The notes under the pieces were generated by a model. That model was given only the letters and a program-made list of their open reading frames with translations. It searched no databases and was not told the origin of the DNA. Of a stretch of 14,014 nt of DNA, positions 13,041 through 14,014 are shown one piece after another; the first letter of the stretch is position 1; each line of letters starts with the position of its first letter. Source of the stretch: Planctomycetaceae bacterium UBA4732 (GTDB taxonomy: Bacteria; Planctomycetota; Planctomycetia; Gemmatales; Gemmataceae); the NCBI GenBank assembly GCA_002404095.1, contig DHJA01000050.1, forward strand, positions 11,859-25,872, in the 5' to 3' direction. Made by a program: the position numbers and the translations under genes.

Positions 13041-13883
13041 TCACGCCGACCGCCGCCGCAGACCGGCGATCTCCAGCTGGATTAGTTGTCGCACCACGGC
13101 GCCGGCGCGGGGACGATCCGCCGGCCGGTGGGCCAGCAGACGTTCGACTAGCGAGGCAAGGGCGGGCGGCAGCGGCCCGGCGTAGCGGCGGACGTCGGCG
13201 GGTGGGTCGCAGCGGTGCCGGCGGAACGTCTGGGGAAGCGACCCCGGCGGGTACGGCAAACGGCCCGTCAGCATTTCAAACAACATCACTCCCAAACTGA
13301 ATAAATCACTGCTGAAGTTTTCGTCCGGTTCCGGGTCGCACAACTCCGGGGCCAGATAATTGGCCGTGCCCAGGACGTAGCCTTCGCGTAGAAAGGCGGC
13401 GTTCTCACCCGGCCGATGGGCGAAGCCGAGATCGATCAGCACCGCGGGGCCGTCGGTGGTGAGCCGAAGGTTCTCTGGTTTCACGTCGCCATGTAGGAAT
13501 CCGATCCGGTGCAGCGCGGCCAAGGCTTCGGCCGTTTGCCGCACGACCCACACGGCCTCGGTCGGATCGAGCTGGAAGTCGCGCCGCAGTCTCTGACGCA
13601 GCGATTCGCCGGGCAATAGCTCCATCACCAGGAAATACGGCGAACGGGTGACGTGGGCATGGGTGATGCGGACGAGATGGGCATGGCGGACGCTGAGGCC
13701 GGCGCGGGCCTCGCGGTGGAGCAGCTTGACGGCGGTGGCCTGATCGTCCCACTCGTCGCGCACGACCTTGACCGCGCATGGGGCGTCGTCGGCGCCGTCA
13801 CGCGCGGCGTATACGGCCGTCATGGGACCGCCGCCGAGATATTCCAACAGCTCGTAACCGGGAATGGAAGGGGTCGGCCGCAT
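13041..13883 (-). CDS. Ser/Thr protein kinase, HGD-type catalytic loop
   Basis: A 280-residue protein that is almost entirely kinase domain. Gly loop LGGGPMTAVY (16-25), Lys39 (CAVKV), Glu58, catalytic loop HGDVKPEN with Asp133, Lys135 and Asn138, Mg loop DLG (151-153), and the APE-like APELCDPEPD with SSDLFSLGVMLFEMLTGRLP further on. The HRD Arg is Gly132, so it is a non-RD kinase and probably not controlled by activation-loop phosphorylation. The essential Lys, Glu, Asp and Asn residues are kept, so activity is expected. It has no TM or sensor domain, so it is cytoplasmic. No clear Shine-Dalgarno before ATG 13883. It is convergent with the ACT-domain gene with a 1-nt gap. Confidence 0.9.
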   Translation of the reverse strand: MRPTPSIPGYELLEYLGGGPMTAVYAARDGADDAPCAVKVVRDEWDDQATAVKLLHREARAGLSVRHAHLVRITHAHVTRSPYFLVMELLPGESLRQRLRRDFQLDPTEAVWVVRQTAEALAALHRIGFLHGDVKPENLRLTTDGPAVLIDLGFAHRPGENAAFLREGYVLGTANYLAPELCDPEPDENFSSDLFSLGVMLFEMLTGRLPYPPGSLPQTFRRHRCDPPADVRRYAGPLPPALASLVERLLAHRPADRPRAGAVVRQLIQLEIAGLRRRSA

Positions 13884-14014
13884 ACAATGGGACCGTGTGC
13901 GAATGTCGATGGAAAAAGGGCGGACGCGGAGGCTTCGGGAGTATTATCGGCCGTTGATACCGCGACGGGCGAGAGAAAACGGCCGCGATTTTGCGCTTGT
14001 CCTCGTTCCCACGC
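13884..14014. other. Terminal 131 nt with half of the flanking palindrome
   Basis: No supported gene. A frame from ATG 13903 (+) stays open for 37 codons to the window end (MSMEKGRTRRLREYYRP...), but it is Arg-rich, has no good ribosome site and runs into the repeat arm GTTCCCACGC at 14005-14014, so it is not called. That arm is the partner of the half copy at 6-15. Confidence 0.5.

Noticed and set aside
13903..14014. Open frame to the end of the window, possible partial gene
   Set aside because: Arg-rich, no ribosome site, and it ends in the palindromic repeat; too short to judge.

Overview
The window is GC-rich bacterial DNA, almost certainly from a planctomycete and probably close to Gemmata/Gemmataceae. 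The clearest marker is a TIGR03000-type protein with a Cys/Gly/Tyr/Ser-rich N-terminal half, starting MYSVVLMMAM. Supporting signs are Hanks-type Ser/Thr kinases with accessory domains, a small two-ACT-domain protein that is often labelled 'acetolactate synthase' in this phylum, and several interspersed palindromic repeat families. These family placements come from recognising sequence patterns; no database was searched.

Layout. 1-170: palindromic repeats (GTTCCCACGC/GCGTGGGAAC). 171-1958 (-): secreted DUF885 putative metallopeptidase. 2150-2410 (+): small conserved protein, followed by a large REPIN-like hairpin, another repeat copy and an intrinsic terminator. 2605-3474 (-): TIGR03000 protein. 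3475-3914: no convincing gene, but many inverted repeats and a good minus-strand promoter, so possibly a long structured leader. 3915-4364 (-): hypothetical protein. 4439-5587 (-): flippase-like/LPG-synthase membrane protein whose last 35 residues are encoded by a 39-bp-arm inverted repeat. 5588-6287: repeats and a small zinc-ribbon gene (5872-6072, -). 6288-6358 (+): tRNA-Ala(GGC) with its own promoter and terminator. 6412-6747 (-): small conserved protein. 6976-11566 (+): a tight three-gene cluster of zinc-finger/Ser-Thr kinase/TM/beta-helix receptor, GT4 glycosyltransferase carrying SLEAQ repeats, and a second glycosyltransferase-like protein. 11535-12320 (-): MoeB/ThiF-like protein that lacks the usual ATP-binding acidic residues. 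12509-13039 (+): ACT-domain protein. 13041-13883 (-): compact Ser/Thr kinase with an HGD catalytic loop. 13884-14014: short 3' end finishing in half of the same palindrome that opens the window.

How the genes fit together. The only clear multi-gene unit is kinase-GT-GT: the second pair overlaps by ATGA and the first is separated by 50 nt. It suggests phospho-signalling tied to glycan assembly at the cell surface. The rest are single genes, often convergent with little or no spacing (GT2/ThiF-like overlap by 32 bp; ACT/kinase are 1 nt apart). No CRISPR array, transposase, integrase, toxin-antitoxin pair or recognisable defence system is visible. The items most worth following up are the structured region at 3590-3830, the residue-depleted ThiF-like protein, the repeat-derived tail on the membrane protein, and the SLEAQ repeat on the glycosyltransferase.
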